Source: Gadus chalcogrammus
Taxonomy: Eukaryota > Chordata > Actinopteri > Gadiformes > Gadidae
Length of the DNA: 64,000 nucleotides
Assembly (NCBI RefSeq): GCF_026213295.1
Contig: NC_079421.1
Span: 15,836,693 to 15,900,692, forward strand
Direction of reading: 5' to 3'
Under the pieces are notes generated by a model. That model saw only the letters and a list, made by a program, of their open reading frames with translations, ran no database searches and had not been told where the DNA came from. Shown in pieces: positions 1 to 14,069 of the stretch (positions within the stretch are counted from its first letter, which is position 1; every line of letters starts with the position of its first letter). The translations under genes and the position numbers were made by a program.

Positions 1-410
1 TCCAAGTTGAAAAATCAAAAAGGTCAGAAAGAAATGTGATGATTTGTTGGGTGGCCGATAGGTGAAGCCATCCAAAGGCATGGACATGATCCCTGAAACT
101 AAATCGTAAGCCTCTTAACCCTCTTAACAATAGAGCAATTAGAAAAAGGCAAAGCTGAGTCATTAGGTCAGTTCAGCCCACTGGGCTTGTCATCTTCATC
201 ATTACATTTATTTTGCCGTCAGTGACCATGACTCAATTAACAAGAAACTCAATTTGCAAAGTCATATCTATCTTAACAATGAGGAACTGGAAGACCTGGA
301 AGGAATGCAAAAAATACACCCCTTCCATTCCATTTGTGTCACGCAGAGTATTTTATAACTATGCCCTTTTCAAACTAGCCCCTAATGAACGGGAATTACT
401 GGCATGGTAA
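1..410 (+). repeat. Copy of a dispersed repeat, cut by the window edge
   Basis: This stretch matches, in reverse complement, the interior of the element at about 41.84-42.42 kb. The shared segments include a block around base 66 (catccaaag-catggaca-atccctgaaact) and a segment ending at about 328 (aatacaccccttccattcc). A more diverged copy lies at about 40.62-40.76 kb. I see no credible gene here; the short open frame at 213-410 has no recognisable content. Confidence 0.6.
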
Positions 411-487
411 TAATTACAAATATAGCTGCATGCAGCAATGTGGGTGCCAAGCATAACTACTTGAAAAAAAAAATATATATAATTCCC

Positions 488-575
488 ACGTTGCAGGCCT
501 GTGTCGTCGCTTGGGTACGTGGAGGCCGAAAACAGATTGGCAGCTTCACTCACATGAGCAAATAAACAAAAATGT

Positions 576-635
<60 letters not shown>

Positions 636-1096
636 ACGCGCAGAAGCAAGCAAAAAGTCACGGTCCTTGTGTCGCCTGGTCCACGCTGGCGTCTTCTCTT
701 CACCTTCGTTTTCGTCTTATCCAAACGACCAGGAAGATCCTCATATCTATGATAGTTATCTATTCGACAACCGGAAACAGTATAAATCTCATGTATCCTA
801 GACAGAGTATTCCTATGTATATATAGTATAATGGATAGCGAGCTCGGACTAGCCGTCCAAACTCTTTCTTCACACCCCTTCTTCCTGACGCCAACTTCCC
901 AGCTTCCGACCTTTGAACCCTCCGGTTCAAAGTTCATATGCAGATATCAATCAAAAACGTACATACTCAAATAAAAAATAAAATACAGGCCATAGGAAGA
1001 TAAAACATTCTGCATAATGCATTCAAAAACATTTTAAACATTTATTAACACCTTTTCACTTAAAGAAAATTAAAGGAAAATATAGCACAGGGCTAC
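488..1096 (-). mobile_element. Probable 3' LTR of the degraded Ty3/gypsy element
   Basis: On the minus strand a purine-rich tract (AAAGGGGGGAGAG, plus-strand 1097-1109) is followed at once by TGTAGCCCTG, the expected polypurine-tract/LTR boundary. The far end (around 490-500, ttgcaggcctgt on +) is closely similar to plus-strand 6140-6152, the matching end of the second LTR. A (TG)n array (580-634) has expanded inside it. LTR limits are approximate and I could not define a target duplication. Confidence 0.55.
580..634 (+). repeat. (TG)n microsatellite
   Basis: About 27 uninterrupted TG dinucleotides lying within the probable LTR. Confidence 0.95.
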
Positions 1097-1154
1097 ACTC
1101 TCCCCCCTTTAAACACCCTCATGAGACCTAACTCAGACATGAAAAATTAGTTTT

Positions 1155-2540
1155 TCAACCAATTTTTATGACTACACACCTATGAACTATAGTCAAAGGG
1201 TGGTCCTTAGATCTTCCAGCTTCATCATATGTTAATCTAATAACAGGCTTAATTGACCTCTTCCCTCGTCTAGGAGAATTTCTCTGAGGTTCGACTTTCT
1301 CAGCTGATACAACTGAATCAAATACAGTTCTACCTCGTTGTCCAACAGGTGCATCTGCATCGTTAACAGTATTCACTATATCATCACTCTCATTAGCAAG
1401 AACTCAGACTCAACCTCACGCTCTTCATGATCAGATGCATTATCTTGTTAATGAGCACTGTCCGCTACTGGTATAACCTCGTCCCTGCTTCTCTGAGAAA
1501 CATTCGGGAATCATGAGGTTCAGAACTCCATCTGTAAACGGGTCTTATTTCACATTCAGAATCACTAGCATCCTCATCAACTAAGTAGCGGTCTGGTTGT
1601 CTCAATCTATGACTCTTGTGTGACACAGATTTTCTTTGAGTCCAAGTCACAGGTCTTGTGACAGGCAATGGAGCATCTTGCTCATCATCCACAATCCTGA
1701 CTAGATCACCGATAGGCAAAATATTGTCTCTGTTTAGGGTTCTGAGTTTCCCCATCAAACTATCAGGCAGGCAAGTCAGGTAGCTTTTCTACCACCACAT
1801 AAGGTAGAGAGTTCCAACGACTCTGTAGCTTATGCTTTCCAATCAAGCCCAAATTCTTCAAGAGTACTCTGTCACCCTTGGCTAAAACTTGGTTGCGCAT
1901 GACCTTTTCGTAGTTCCTTATGTTTCGCAATTGAACTTGTGTAGCTGACTTGGCAGCAAGTTCATATACACTCTGTGAGTCCTCTTTCAACTCTTCCACA
2001 TAACATGAATGACTGACAGATCCATGCTTATCAGTGCCAAAACACACATCAATTGGCAATCTAGCCTCTCTTCCAAACATAATGTAATAAACCCTGTGGC
2101 ATTACTCTTAGTGCTATTGTGTGCATGCACGAGTTAACTCACATGACGGCTCCTCTTTCTCCTTTGTGTGTCCCTCAAAGTCCCCAGCATTGAAAGCAGC
2201 GTTCTGTTAAAACGTTCGGGCTGTGGGTCCCCTTGGGGTTGATAGGGAATCGTTCTAGACTTTCGGATCCCCAAAGTCCTCAAAAAGTCCTCTGTTCTTT
2301 GATTAACAGGCTTTCAAAATCACGGCCCTGATCCCAGTGAATTCGAGCCGGGATGCCATAATGCACAAAGAACCTTTCAACCAAGACATTGGCCACTGTT
2401 ACTGCTCTTTGATCTTTATTCGGGTATGCTTGCACGTAGCGACTGAAATTAACTGTAACGAGTATGTTACCATATCCACTTGAGTCTGGTTCCAAAGACA
2501 AAAAAATCAATACAAACCAGCTCCATAGGTCCACTAGAGG
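1155..2540 (-). pseudogene. Ty3/gypsy pol fragment: integrase and C-terminal tail
   Basis: Minus-strand frames read an integrase core. There is a segment with a D before SSGYGN (about 2.50 kb), then the DQGRDFES block (about 2.31 kb), then a QGDPQPERFNRTLL block (about 2.2 kb), which are the three acidic regions of a DDE integrase. Downstream are a FGREARLP segment (2080-1763) and a GKLRTLNRDN-LPIGD tail (1758-1465), both typical of gypsy pol C-termini. The frames are broken by stops and frameshifts, so the element is dead. It belongs with the RT, protease and LTR pieces further right, from which it is separated by a LINE insertion. Confidence 0.8.
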
Positions 2541-2639
2541 TAATTTGATGTAACGGAGCAGCTCGGGAACAAGGTCTCTTCCACGTTACACACCTCCCAC
2601 AATTACCTATGTATCTCTCAACAGCCTGAGCCATTTTCA

Positions 2640-3240
2640 GTCACACTGTAAAAACAAAAACTTAAAATTGTTGGTCTCATTATGATTTCTGAGTAAAAGG
2701 AATATAAAACATTAAGTATTCATGTCAACTGTGCAATGCAATTTAGTCCAACCAACAATGTTGAGTTTTGGGTCAAGAGTTGGGCTCACCGTAGTATCTT
2801 TGTTAGCAAGACACACAGGTTTAAGTCAGACTCTAGCTGTGTTTGAAATCGTTCCCTATCATGGATGTAGTGCACTAAATAGGGTGCACGCCATTTTGTA
2901 GGGTGTTCTAATTCTCAGTATGTGTTAAATAAAGGCAGCTCTCGGGATCGTGCGGTGTATGAGGCACGAGAGTTGCGTCAACGTTTAACCTGGGCCCCCG
3001 TCTCGTGCAGAACAAGTTTGACCATAATGTCAAACTTGTTCTGCACTTTGGTTTGCTGCATTTAGGCAGCGATTCTCTGCTGCTGAACTAGCTACATGTT
3101 GCTTGTTCTATTGCTGTCTGGCATTCAGAAATGTAAATGGAAGTTTCCAATTATTAATTTTAATAAAGTGAACTTAAAACTTGTTTTGCATTCTTTGAAA
3201 TGTTTTTTTTTTTAATATAATATTAACCTTAATTTGAAAT
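2640..3240. repeat. Non-coding insert with a perfect 18-bp hairpin
   Basis: Sequence between the gypsy integrase piece and the LINE tail. It includes a perfect inverted repeat (arms 3005-3022 and 3029-3046, GTGCAGAACAAGTTTGAC and its complement, 6-nt loop). The text around 2840-2920 resembles a short DNA-transposon remnant, but I could not define termini. No gene seen. Confidence 0.5.
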
Positions 3241-3244
3241 ATTA

Positions 3245-4450
3245 AGTTAAGTAAGTAGTAAGTAAGTAAGTAAGCTTTATTTGTACAGCGCCTTTCACAG
3301 ACCAGGGTCACAAAGCGCTTCACAGTTAAAACAAAAACAATAACAATACACAGTTAAGAAGTACATACAAATTTAAGTTTAAAAGGTCAAGACAGCTAGG
3401 TGACAATCATAGCAGCCCCAAGACAGCTAAGCAAAAGCATGAGCAAACAAATAGGTCTTTAGTTGCTTTTTGAAGGAGTCAACAGACTCCATTGAACGCA
3501 GAGAGAGCGGAAGATCGTTCCAGAGCCTGGGAGCAACAGCCTGGAAGGATCTGTCTCCTCTGGTCCGGAAACTTGTGCGTGGCAACACCAGCAGATTCTG
3601 ATCCACAGACCTCAGAGCCCGAGTTGGGGTGTAAGGCTGGATCAGATCACTGATGTAAGGCGGAGCCTGGCCATGCAAAGCTCTGAACGTTAAAACCAAC
3701 ATTTTAAAATTGATCCTGGACGAAACTGGCAGCCAATGAAGAGCTTTAAGAATAGGGGTTATATGAGTCCTCCTATTGGTGCGAGTCAGAACTCTCGCTG
3801 CAGAGTTTTGCACTAACTGCAGGCGAGACAGCTCCTTTTTGTTTAGACAAGAAAACAAACTATTACAATAGTCTAAACGCGAAGACACAAATGCATGAGT
3901 GATCAGCTCCAAGTCATTTTGTGACACCATTTTCCTGAGTTTCGAAATGTTCCTCAGTTGAAAAAAGCAATTTCTGGTCAGCTGTTTACAATGCTGCACT
4001 AATGACATGTCTTTGTCAAACACAACACCCAGGTTTCTTAGGCTCAGTTTGACAGACTGGCCCAGGTCACCCAGGTACTGGTTAATCCCTGGAATGGAAT
4101 CATCAGGGGCAATAACCAGTGTTTCTGTTTTGTCCACATTAAGCTGCAAGGTGTTATCACTCAGCCAATGTTTTTATCTCCACCAAGCACTGAACTAAGG
4201 ATGTTAGCCTCTGGAGCTCAGTTGGCTTGAAGGAACAGTAAAGCTGGAAATCATCAGCAAACGTGGTAAGAAACATCAGGAAATCCCTGGATGATTTTTC
4301 CCAAGGGGATCAAATACAGGAAAAATAATACAGGACCCAAAACGGAGCCTTGGGGGACTCCACACAACAGATCTGCTGACTCAGACCTTATTTGGTTAAC
4401 AGTGACACTAAAGCTACGCCCAGAGAGGTATGACGAGAAGTTAACACCCC
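3245..4450 (-). mobile_element. 5'-truncated L2/CR1-type LINE with partial reverse transcriptase
   Basis: Reading the minus strand from about 4.44 kb there is a GVPQGSVLGPVLF motif and an ADDFQLYC motif (the reverse transcriptase active-site region). An uninterrupted 240-residue C-terminal part (4149-3427) follows, containing LDYCNSLF, LQLVQNSAARVLT and LHWLPVSSRINFK, typical of L2/CR1/Rex-type elements. A non-coding tail ends in (TTAC)n at about 3250-3275. Frameshifts separate the motif region from the C-terminal part. It inserted into, and splits, the gypsy element. Clade assignment is by general resemblance only. Confidence 0.8.
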
Positions 4451-4614
4451 TGACTTATTTTTTTGAGTTTTGTAAAATATAAAAATCTTAGTTGGTATAA
4501 CTCTAACTTTCAAGTTTGTCTAAAGAAGAAAATTATCTTTTGATGGGCTCAAAACTCATAAATTGATTGCAGTAAGTTGCCTTGCAATTTTGAGTTTTCT
4601 TACAGTGTAGTCTT

Positions 4615-4830
4615 CGGCCACTTGGTGACAGCCTCCACCTTGGTCTTTGGCAATCCCGTCAGCCGACACAATATGCCCAACCTATTTTACTCTAGGCTGG
4701 CAGAACTGGCACTTATCCTCTGAAAGCATAAGACCGACTTCCTCAAGATGTTCTAACACCTTCATCAACCTCTCTTCATGCTCCCCCAAAGTCGCACCGA
4801 AAACAATTCAATAATCTAGGTAAACAAGGA
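4615..4830 (-). pseudogene. Ty3/gypsy reverse transcriptase/RNase H fragment
   Basis: The minus strand reads VYLDY-stop-IVFG, then EHEERLMKVLEHLEEVGLML, then DKCQFCQ and VGHIVSADGIAKD. This is the YLDD-to-connection region of a gypsy reverse transcriptase. The second aspartate of the active-site pair is Tyr and is followed by a stop, so the copy is inactive. Confidence 0.75.
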
Positions 4831-4854
4831 CTTGTAACACACACTTGCAACACA

Positions 4855-5492
4855 CACAAGCGCGCGCGGGCGCACGTGTGTGCGTCCATCTGTTTAAACC
4901 CACGCAAACTAAACACGTAACGCATAATACAGTCCATGGCAATGTATATTAGGTACACAAGTCGATAACGATGCATACAATACTGATAAGAAACAATGTT
5001 TATAATGTATTGCGTATCATTAAATAGAACCACAGTTTTTCGCATATCATGTGTTATATCATACGTTTTCTTTGCTGAAATGTATTTGAGGACTCCGTAT
5101 TTCTGAAGTTGTGGAAGAAAACCTTATTCCATGTGTGAATTGGGCCATGTTATTTGGACATAAACTGAGCCATTTGCAGTTTGAAATTCATGTGCATCTG
5201 TTTCATCGGCGACTGCAGACGCGCTGTCGAAATATCAACTTGTCAGATTCAAATGCGCTCATGGCTCTTAAAGGGGATGGGAGCTAGCACTCTCATTGGT
5301 TTGTTGCACGTTACGCCCAAACCACACCTACGGGTAATTAGACTACTTCAGACCAACCCTTTTTAGATATGCGCCGGGCGCAAGAGTCATTTTTCGCGCC
5401 GGTAAACTAGCGACATCGCCATAGAACCGCCCACAAAGCTACTTGCGCTTGGCGCTTCTCACTTGCGTTTCAGACCGTTAAAATAGGGCCCT
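4855..5492 (-). mobile_element. Partial copy of the GGGCCCTAT-terminal DNA element
   Basis: The reverse complement of 5310-5492 closely matches 22899-23080 (AACGGTCTGAAACGCAAG, GTAGCTTTGTGGGCGGTTCTA). 4855-5045 matches about 23.34-23.54 kb in reverse. It is the same family as the 1.2-kb element in intron 3 of fusion gene A. No coding capacity is visible. Confidence 0.7.
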
Positions 5493-5499
5493 TAGGATT

Positions 5500-5800
5500 A
5501 ATAGCCTTAGCTGGGGCTACCACAGGCTGCAACATCACACCTTGAGGCAATGGCGTGGAATCACTTGCCTCCACCACAACTATGCCTTCAGGCTCTGACT
5601 GGAATAAGTCCATCTGATCAAACCGACAGTTTCATCTGGGTCCCCTTTGCTAACACTCTGTGAAACCATCCCTTTCTTAAACCCAGACCCACTGATGTTC
5701 AAAGTATGAGTCAGAGTTTCACTCTTTTGATGGCTGCACAGAGCAGCAAGTCGGTGAAACAAGCTAGCCCCTTAGGGAGCGTGGCAGTTGTCTTGGCATG
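5500..5800 (-). pseudogene. Gypsy protease-region fragment
   Basis: Minus-strand reading with a 60-residue open piece (5762-5580) between the RT fragment and an LTR, where protease is expected. It has stops on both sides. I recognise no catalytic Asp motif, so the assignment is mainly positional. Confidence 0.4.
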
Positions 5801-6135
5801 TGTAACCCTTGTCCCATGTAGTTAAATAATAAATCTAGAGTGGTTAATACAATAAGACTGGGCCTGGGCTCGTTGTAGGAAACTACAACTTTGATTCATA
5901 TGTTACTGTTGGATAATTTTAATAAATGACCACCACAACTGTATTTTAAATGTAAAAGTATTCAATCACATATTTATTCACAAAATGAAATACTAGTCGA
6001 ATGTATTTTAGGAAAAGAAAACAAATAAACAAATAAAATAAATAAAATCAGATGCACGGGATTCTCCAATTTACAACAATGCAAACTCAATGTACCACAC
6101 ACAATCAAATTAACAACACACTTTAAATTAGGTTA

Positions 6136-6978
6136 ACCCGTTGCAGGCCTGTTAGTTGAAGCTTGTGTGCGGTGGGGCCTAAAAACTGTACTGGCCGCTT
6201 CACTCAGCTTGAGCTCAAAATAAAAGCACGTGCAATGTGTAAATCAGTACTCACGAATCCAGGGTGTAATTAGTAGGGGCAGAAAGGGATGGGGGGATGA
6301 TATTCTCACGAAGATAATGGCAATGGCGGTGGCAATCCAAACACACACGTGGGCAATGGCGGTGGCGAAGTCACAAGGAAGAAAAACACAGAAAACAGCA
6401 GGGCCATCTGCTGGAAACCCCTCTCTCCAACGTCCAGCTCCTTTTTGCAGGTCACAAAGAAGTTTAAATCAGGACCACGAGTAGTCGACCTCACGATAAA
6501 ACTTAACTGCTTCCCACACTACGATGCCTCCTCTTAGCTCTCAGTCCGGTCAGGTTTCTTTCTCTACATGTGCTCACTACTCCCCACGCTAACCTGCTGC
6601 ACTAGTCCCGCCCTTTACACGTTGAGACTTTATTCGGATTGGCTTGTGAAGTTTTAATACAACCAAAGACAAAACAAATTAAATGATTTACGTGTGACAG
6701 GTAAAAGGTTAAGTTAAACATAAACACGGCTTCTTCCTCTTTTATATCCTGAATTCACAAATATTTTAGCCTTGATAAACTTAAAGACCTTTATATTAAT
6801 TTATCTTTTAACTGTAAATAGTTTTATTAAACGTATTATATTTATGCTTTTAATCCGCACACATTTTAACCCATTTTATTATTATGAACTCTATTTATTT
6901 ATGAACATTAAACACAGCATTTTATTATACTGTTAATTATTTTTTATGCTCTGTAACTTGTGGTTTTTGTACAGGGCT
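6136..6978 (-). mobile_element. Probable 5' LTR of the gypsy element
   Basis: Starts on the minus strand with TAGCCCTGTAC (compare TGTAGCCCTGTGC of the other LTR) and ends near plus-strand 6140 with the same ttgcaggcctgt block. The two LTRs are substantially diverged, indicating an old insertion. A gag fragment lies on the wrong (upstream) side of this LTR. Confidence 0.5.
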
Positions 6979-7099
6979 ACGCCTGCATTGCTTGTTTTCT
7001 GACTGAACCGTGCTTTTTGTCATCCTTAAAATCACTGTCAGGAAAATTGTTTATTTTGGCTTTATTAAGTGAAGCTATGAGTCTCTTAATAGCTCTTCT

Positions 7100-7880
7100 C
7101 ATTTTCAGGAGACGAGCACTTAGTGGCGACATGACCGTCCTCCCCACACCGGTAACAGAAACAGTCACCCATTCCTAAACCTCTGCTGTTGTGCAGAAGA
7201 CCCACGATCATTATTATTCATCGCAAAAGCGGCAACTGCAACCTATTGCTCAGCTAAATTTCCGCCTATAGCCTTCCACTTCTTTTCTAATCGGTTAACT
7301 ATCTTTCGCAGACCAACAGCTTCAGCTCTGTCTTTGCCTGACTGAAATGACTGGGATGCTGAAGTGCGAACATCACCTTCCTCCTCATCGAAGGAAGGCC
7401 TCTTATTCATCTCAGACACATAGGTTTTAAGGGCTTTGAAGTCAGCCTTCAGTTCCTCCACAATGTCTGTGACGTCATTCTCTGCAGACTCATCTCGTGC
7501 AGCAACACGGTTATTTACTCTTTGCCGTGTCCGGTCATGTTCTTCCTCCGTTCTGATCTCGGTAAATAAATCAAGGAAATTAGGAGCGTAAATCTTCCTT
7601 TATTTAGACATATTCTTAGCAGCACCCAATCAGAACCGACCGCCCCACGTAGCAGCTGTTCATCTCTCACTCTGTCTTTGTCTCGGTCTGAAATGCCACC
7701 TTTCTTGACCACCTTGGCCAGAATAGGTTCAAGCCTCCGGACATAGTCAGACAACTTCTTACTTCCTTCTGCTGTATGAGGAAAAATGATGAAATGATGC
7801 TGAAAAGAGAAATGGAGGTCTTCGCCAGACTCTGCAGACCCAAACTCATTATCCAGTGCATTCAAATACTCTTCAGGGCT
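7100..7880 (-). pseudogene. Gypsy gag fragment with CCHC zinc knuckle
   Basis: Minus-strand frames: an N-terminal piece (about 7880-7515) with EYLNALDNEFG, SDYVRRLEPILAKVV and LRGAVGSD, a middle coiled piece (7461-7243) and then CYRCGEDGHVATKC at about 7.13 kb. The last is a perfect CX2CX4HX4C nucleocapsid knuckle. The reading frame is broken between pieces. The start is replaced by another repeat at about 7.88 kb. Confidence 0.75.
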
Positions 7881-7882
7881 GG

Positions 7883-8110
7883 CACAGATGCATGACCACA
7901 TGAATTTCCAACTTCAAATGGCTCAGTGTATGGACAAATAATATGGCCTAATTCACACATGGAATAGCGTTTTTTTCCACAACTTCAGAAATCCTACAGA
8001 GTCCTCAAATAAATTTCGGCAAAGAAAACTTAACACACATATGATATGCAGTAACTGTGGTTATATTTAATGATATACACAATAAATTAACAAACATCGT
8101 TTCATACCAG
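7883..8110 (+). repeat. Third partial copy of the GGGCCCTAT-terminal element
   Basis: Matches 23.19-23.40 kb in the same orientation (cagatgcatgaccacatgaa, cacacatggaatagcgttt, aaatttcggcaaagaaaact). Confidence 0.65.
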
Positions 8111-8354
8111 CATTGCATGCAACGATGGTCTTAGCATTCTACGAGTACCCCTGGAGTCCTCGTTAGCTACGAGCGTTTTCACGACGTTCGTTACCAACGA
8201 TATGCGTCAACAGATGGCGCTGTTGCAAGAGCAGGCTCGTTCTTTGATAGAAAATATTATAATATAATTGTATCAGTTCTGTTGGCCATATGTCTTTCTC
8301 TACATTCAACGTTTTATTTGTGCCTCATTTTCTCAATTAACCCCAACATATTTG

Positions 8355-8445
8355 TCATGCACGCGGCAGCTTAAGGTATATGAGGATGACTTCAGAAAAG
8401 AGCGGTCAGACAAGCAGGTACTGCAACGTCTGCTCGGGAAAAATA
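8355..8445 (+). pseudogene. Possible exon remnant resembling a UBAN-type coiled coil
   Basis: After an acceptor-like gcggcag the frame reads LKVYEDDFRKERSDKQVLQ, which resembles the ubiquitin-binding UBAN segment of the TNIP/NEMO/optineurin group (pattern YxxDFxxERxxR/K). Downstream the frame reaches a stop within about 30 codons and no neighbouring exon is evident. It could be a relic exon or a chance match. Confidence 0.3.
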
Positions 8446-8599
8446 ATTCCCCCACCAAGGATGCTTGTTCATCGCTGCAATAACAAGCAAAACCCGCCAG
8501 GTGGCGACAAAGGGGCGCACAGTGGAGAGAGAGCTCAAGGACAAAACCAACCGCATTGTCCCAATCAATGTTACATCGGTACTCTCTAGAATGAGAATT

Positions 8600-9815
8600 T
8601 AGATTACTAATCCTAAATTACCAAAATTACTAATCTAAAATAATATAGATCTCAACTCTATCTGAAAGGGGCGATTATATTTCGTTCGCTCACATTTGTG
8701 AAGACAAATCATGAATTGGCTATTAAAAGCGAACACTGGAAAATAGTCGTAAAGTGTCTTTAAAGGTTTCAAATCAACAGCCTCTGGACTTGTCACTTTA
8801 TAAATATACTTTTAGATCCGTCCCAGGCTCTGTGCCGTCTCCCCCAAGACATTCAGCCATCCAATTGGAGGACTGGATCCGAGATTATAACCGGGGCCCT
8901 GACGAGCTCAGATGATTCAGATTCTAGAATGATATAATCTTTAGACATCAATCCAACTCTTACAATGTTACAATCATGTAAAGCGAGCTATTCAGTTTAG
9001 CGTCAGCTTTCAACAGCCAGAACTCACACCAAAAGTTCATCAGAAATTGCCTTTACCAGTTTCTAATGTTCTTTACATACATATACATAGACAGAAGCCT
9101 CGACCGAGTCAATGTGATATGTTGATGAGGTCCAGATGATGACATTTCAATAAAATGCTCACAAACAATCATACTGAGAGATGCGTCCCTGAATAGCCTA
9201 CTTATTTCTTCATGTGAATAGCAACTGGTGCATTGCCAGTGCACCTGATATCGGGGATTTTCCCCCAAAACAATAATTCCCAAATCCATCCACACCCTTA
9301 ACGCACGCACTCTTCATATTTGATCCTTCATTCTGTCTAATATTAGACAGAATGAAGGAATGTTTAATTTTGTTTAATTTTATCCCTTTGCCCCTTTAAA
9401 GCACCCACATAAAGAGAGCCTTCAGCCATGGATTCATCACCAGGCCTGTTTGACTGAAACTAAGGTTCCATGCGGTTCTGTCGGCCAGGAAGGAATGCTT
9501 TGTGCGGACAGATGGGAACTTACCTGCCTGTCTTTGATAATGCTCTTGTTTAGTTGTTCTATTTCCCTGTAAAGTCCCACAATGAATACACACTTTTAGG
9601 CTGAAAAAAATAGTACAGCTTCCGCAACTTGTCAATTGACTCCAAAAGATTTTCCGGGCACAGGGTGAGGTTCCAGAGACGGCAATAAGGAAAGGCTGCA
9701 CACGCAGCTGCGACACCTGACGCATAGCCTACTGTCTTGACGTTTATCGGAACGGGATGACGAAGCAAAATCATTGCATTTCCGACATGGAGTATCCATG
9801 TGACCACCCACCCAT
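8600..9815. other. Intergenic, no gene seen
   Basis: Open frames at 9053-9310 and 9396-9807 on the minus strand have no recognisable domain and no splice logic. A perfect 34-bp palindrome lies at 9325-9358 (CCTTCATTCTGTCTAAT and its complement). Confidence 0.6.
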
Positions 9816-9823
9816 CTTAACCA

Positions 9824-9913
9824 TATATAGGAGACCATCAATCAGGCCCAGGATCAAACCCCCTGACACCTCTGAGAGAGAAAGCCAAAAGGAACACGGA
9901 GAGAAACACACAG
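9824..9913 (+). promoter_or_regulatory. Putative TATA box and non-coding first exon of the dioxygenase-like gene
   Basis: TATATAG at 9824-9830 is followed about 85 bp on by a good donor (CACACAG|gtaggg, exon end 9913). The coding exon downstream has its own acceptor (gaatacag|GAG at 10847/10848), so an untranslated leader exon is required somewhere upstream. This is inferred, with no transcript evidence. Confidence 0.4.
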
Positions 9914-10847
9914 GTAGGGTGCTGTGTGCCATAGCCTACCATTGTATGTTTAACCTCCTTTGGTTTTGGTAGTAAGTAATGATTCTGAAAGAGGTAAGTC
10001 ATTCAATAATTGGTAATAATAGGTGTAGGCTACTAATGCTGCTAATAATAATCACAACAATAATAATATATGACAAAAATATTTAATTTTCAATTAATAT
10101 TTTTTCCCCCTCTCAAGTTATCTGTTCACACTTGACATTACTACGCGTCTTGGGTGATCCGATCACAAGTGAACAGCTAGTGTGAAGAAGACGCATTGGG
10201 GATGTATTAGGATCAGACCGCTAAGACCACATTCGGAGGTGGTCTGGGCCGCATATGCCAATGTAGGCTATGTGGGCATATAGACTAGTATTCGTATAAT
10301 GTATTATAAAATATCACAACTCAATTTTATTTTTTATTTTATGTTAGAAAGATAGGCTATTGTACAATCAACAGATATTCAGCTATCTGATACGGGGAAC
10401 CTAAGCCGTGATCACCGGTATAGAGTCCCGTACGTGTAGTAATGATGATCTTCCCTGGACGGTCGGGCAGCATGCAGAACTCATCTTTACATAGAAATTA
10501 TGTGGTCAAAAGTTCGACACAATAGGGGGAATATATAGGCCTAAGTAGCCTACCCAACCATGCCCTAGCCCTATACCCTACAATAGGCCTACAGGTTCAA
10601 ATAACTTTCGATATTGTGTCTATAGTCTCACAACATGCTTGATCATTTGCAATTTGCCGGCTTTCCCTTAAAGCGTTTGTTTTAATTGCCCCGTCCCAAA
10701 AAGAAAACGCATGCGCTCTTTATAAGAAAAAGACTCCCATGGCACGTCCTCCCGGTCTGCGTACAAACAGATTCAATTAGCAAGTAACAGATTCTATTTA
10801 GCAGTGAATGCTAACAAAGGGGTCGCTGTTTTTCTAGTTGAATACAG
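9914..10847. other. Inferred intron, repeat-like, no gene
   Basis: AT-rich sequence with a short stretch around 10.13-10.26 kb of transposon-like composition. Nothing codes here. Confidence 0.4.
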
Positions 10848-10870
10848 GAGCAAGAAGAGCAGAAGCAGAG

Positions 10871-13866
<2,996 letters not shown>

Positions 13867-14057
13867 AACCTTTTCCTTTTCTACCTGTAACTGAATATTT
13901 ACACATATTAAAAAGTCATACACTCTTATGGTATGACTTTTAGGTCTATGAAACGACCACCTTATATTGTATTTGCTGTGATGCGCATGCCCTGTGAACA
14001 ATGATTTGATTTATCTTAACCTATGTGATTTGTTCATCTACATTTATATTGGTGTCA

Positions 14058-14063
14058 AATAAA
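14058..14063 (+). terminator. Polyadenylation signal AATAAA, dioxygenase-like gene
   Basis: AATAAA about 190 bp beyond the stop codon. Confidence 0.6.
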
Positions 14064-14069
14064 AAGAAA

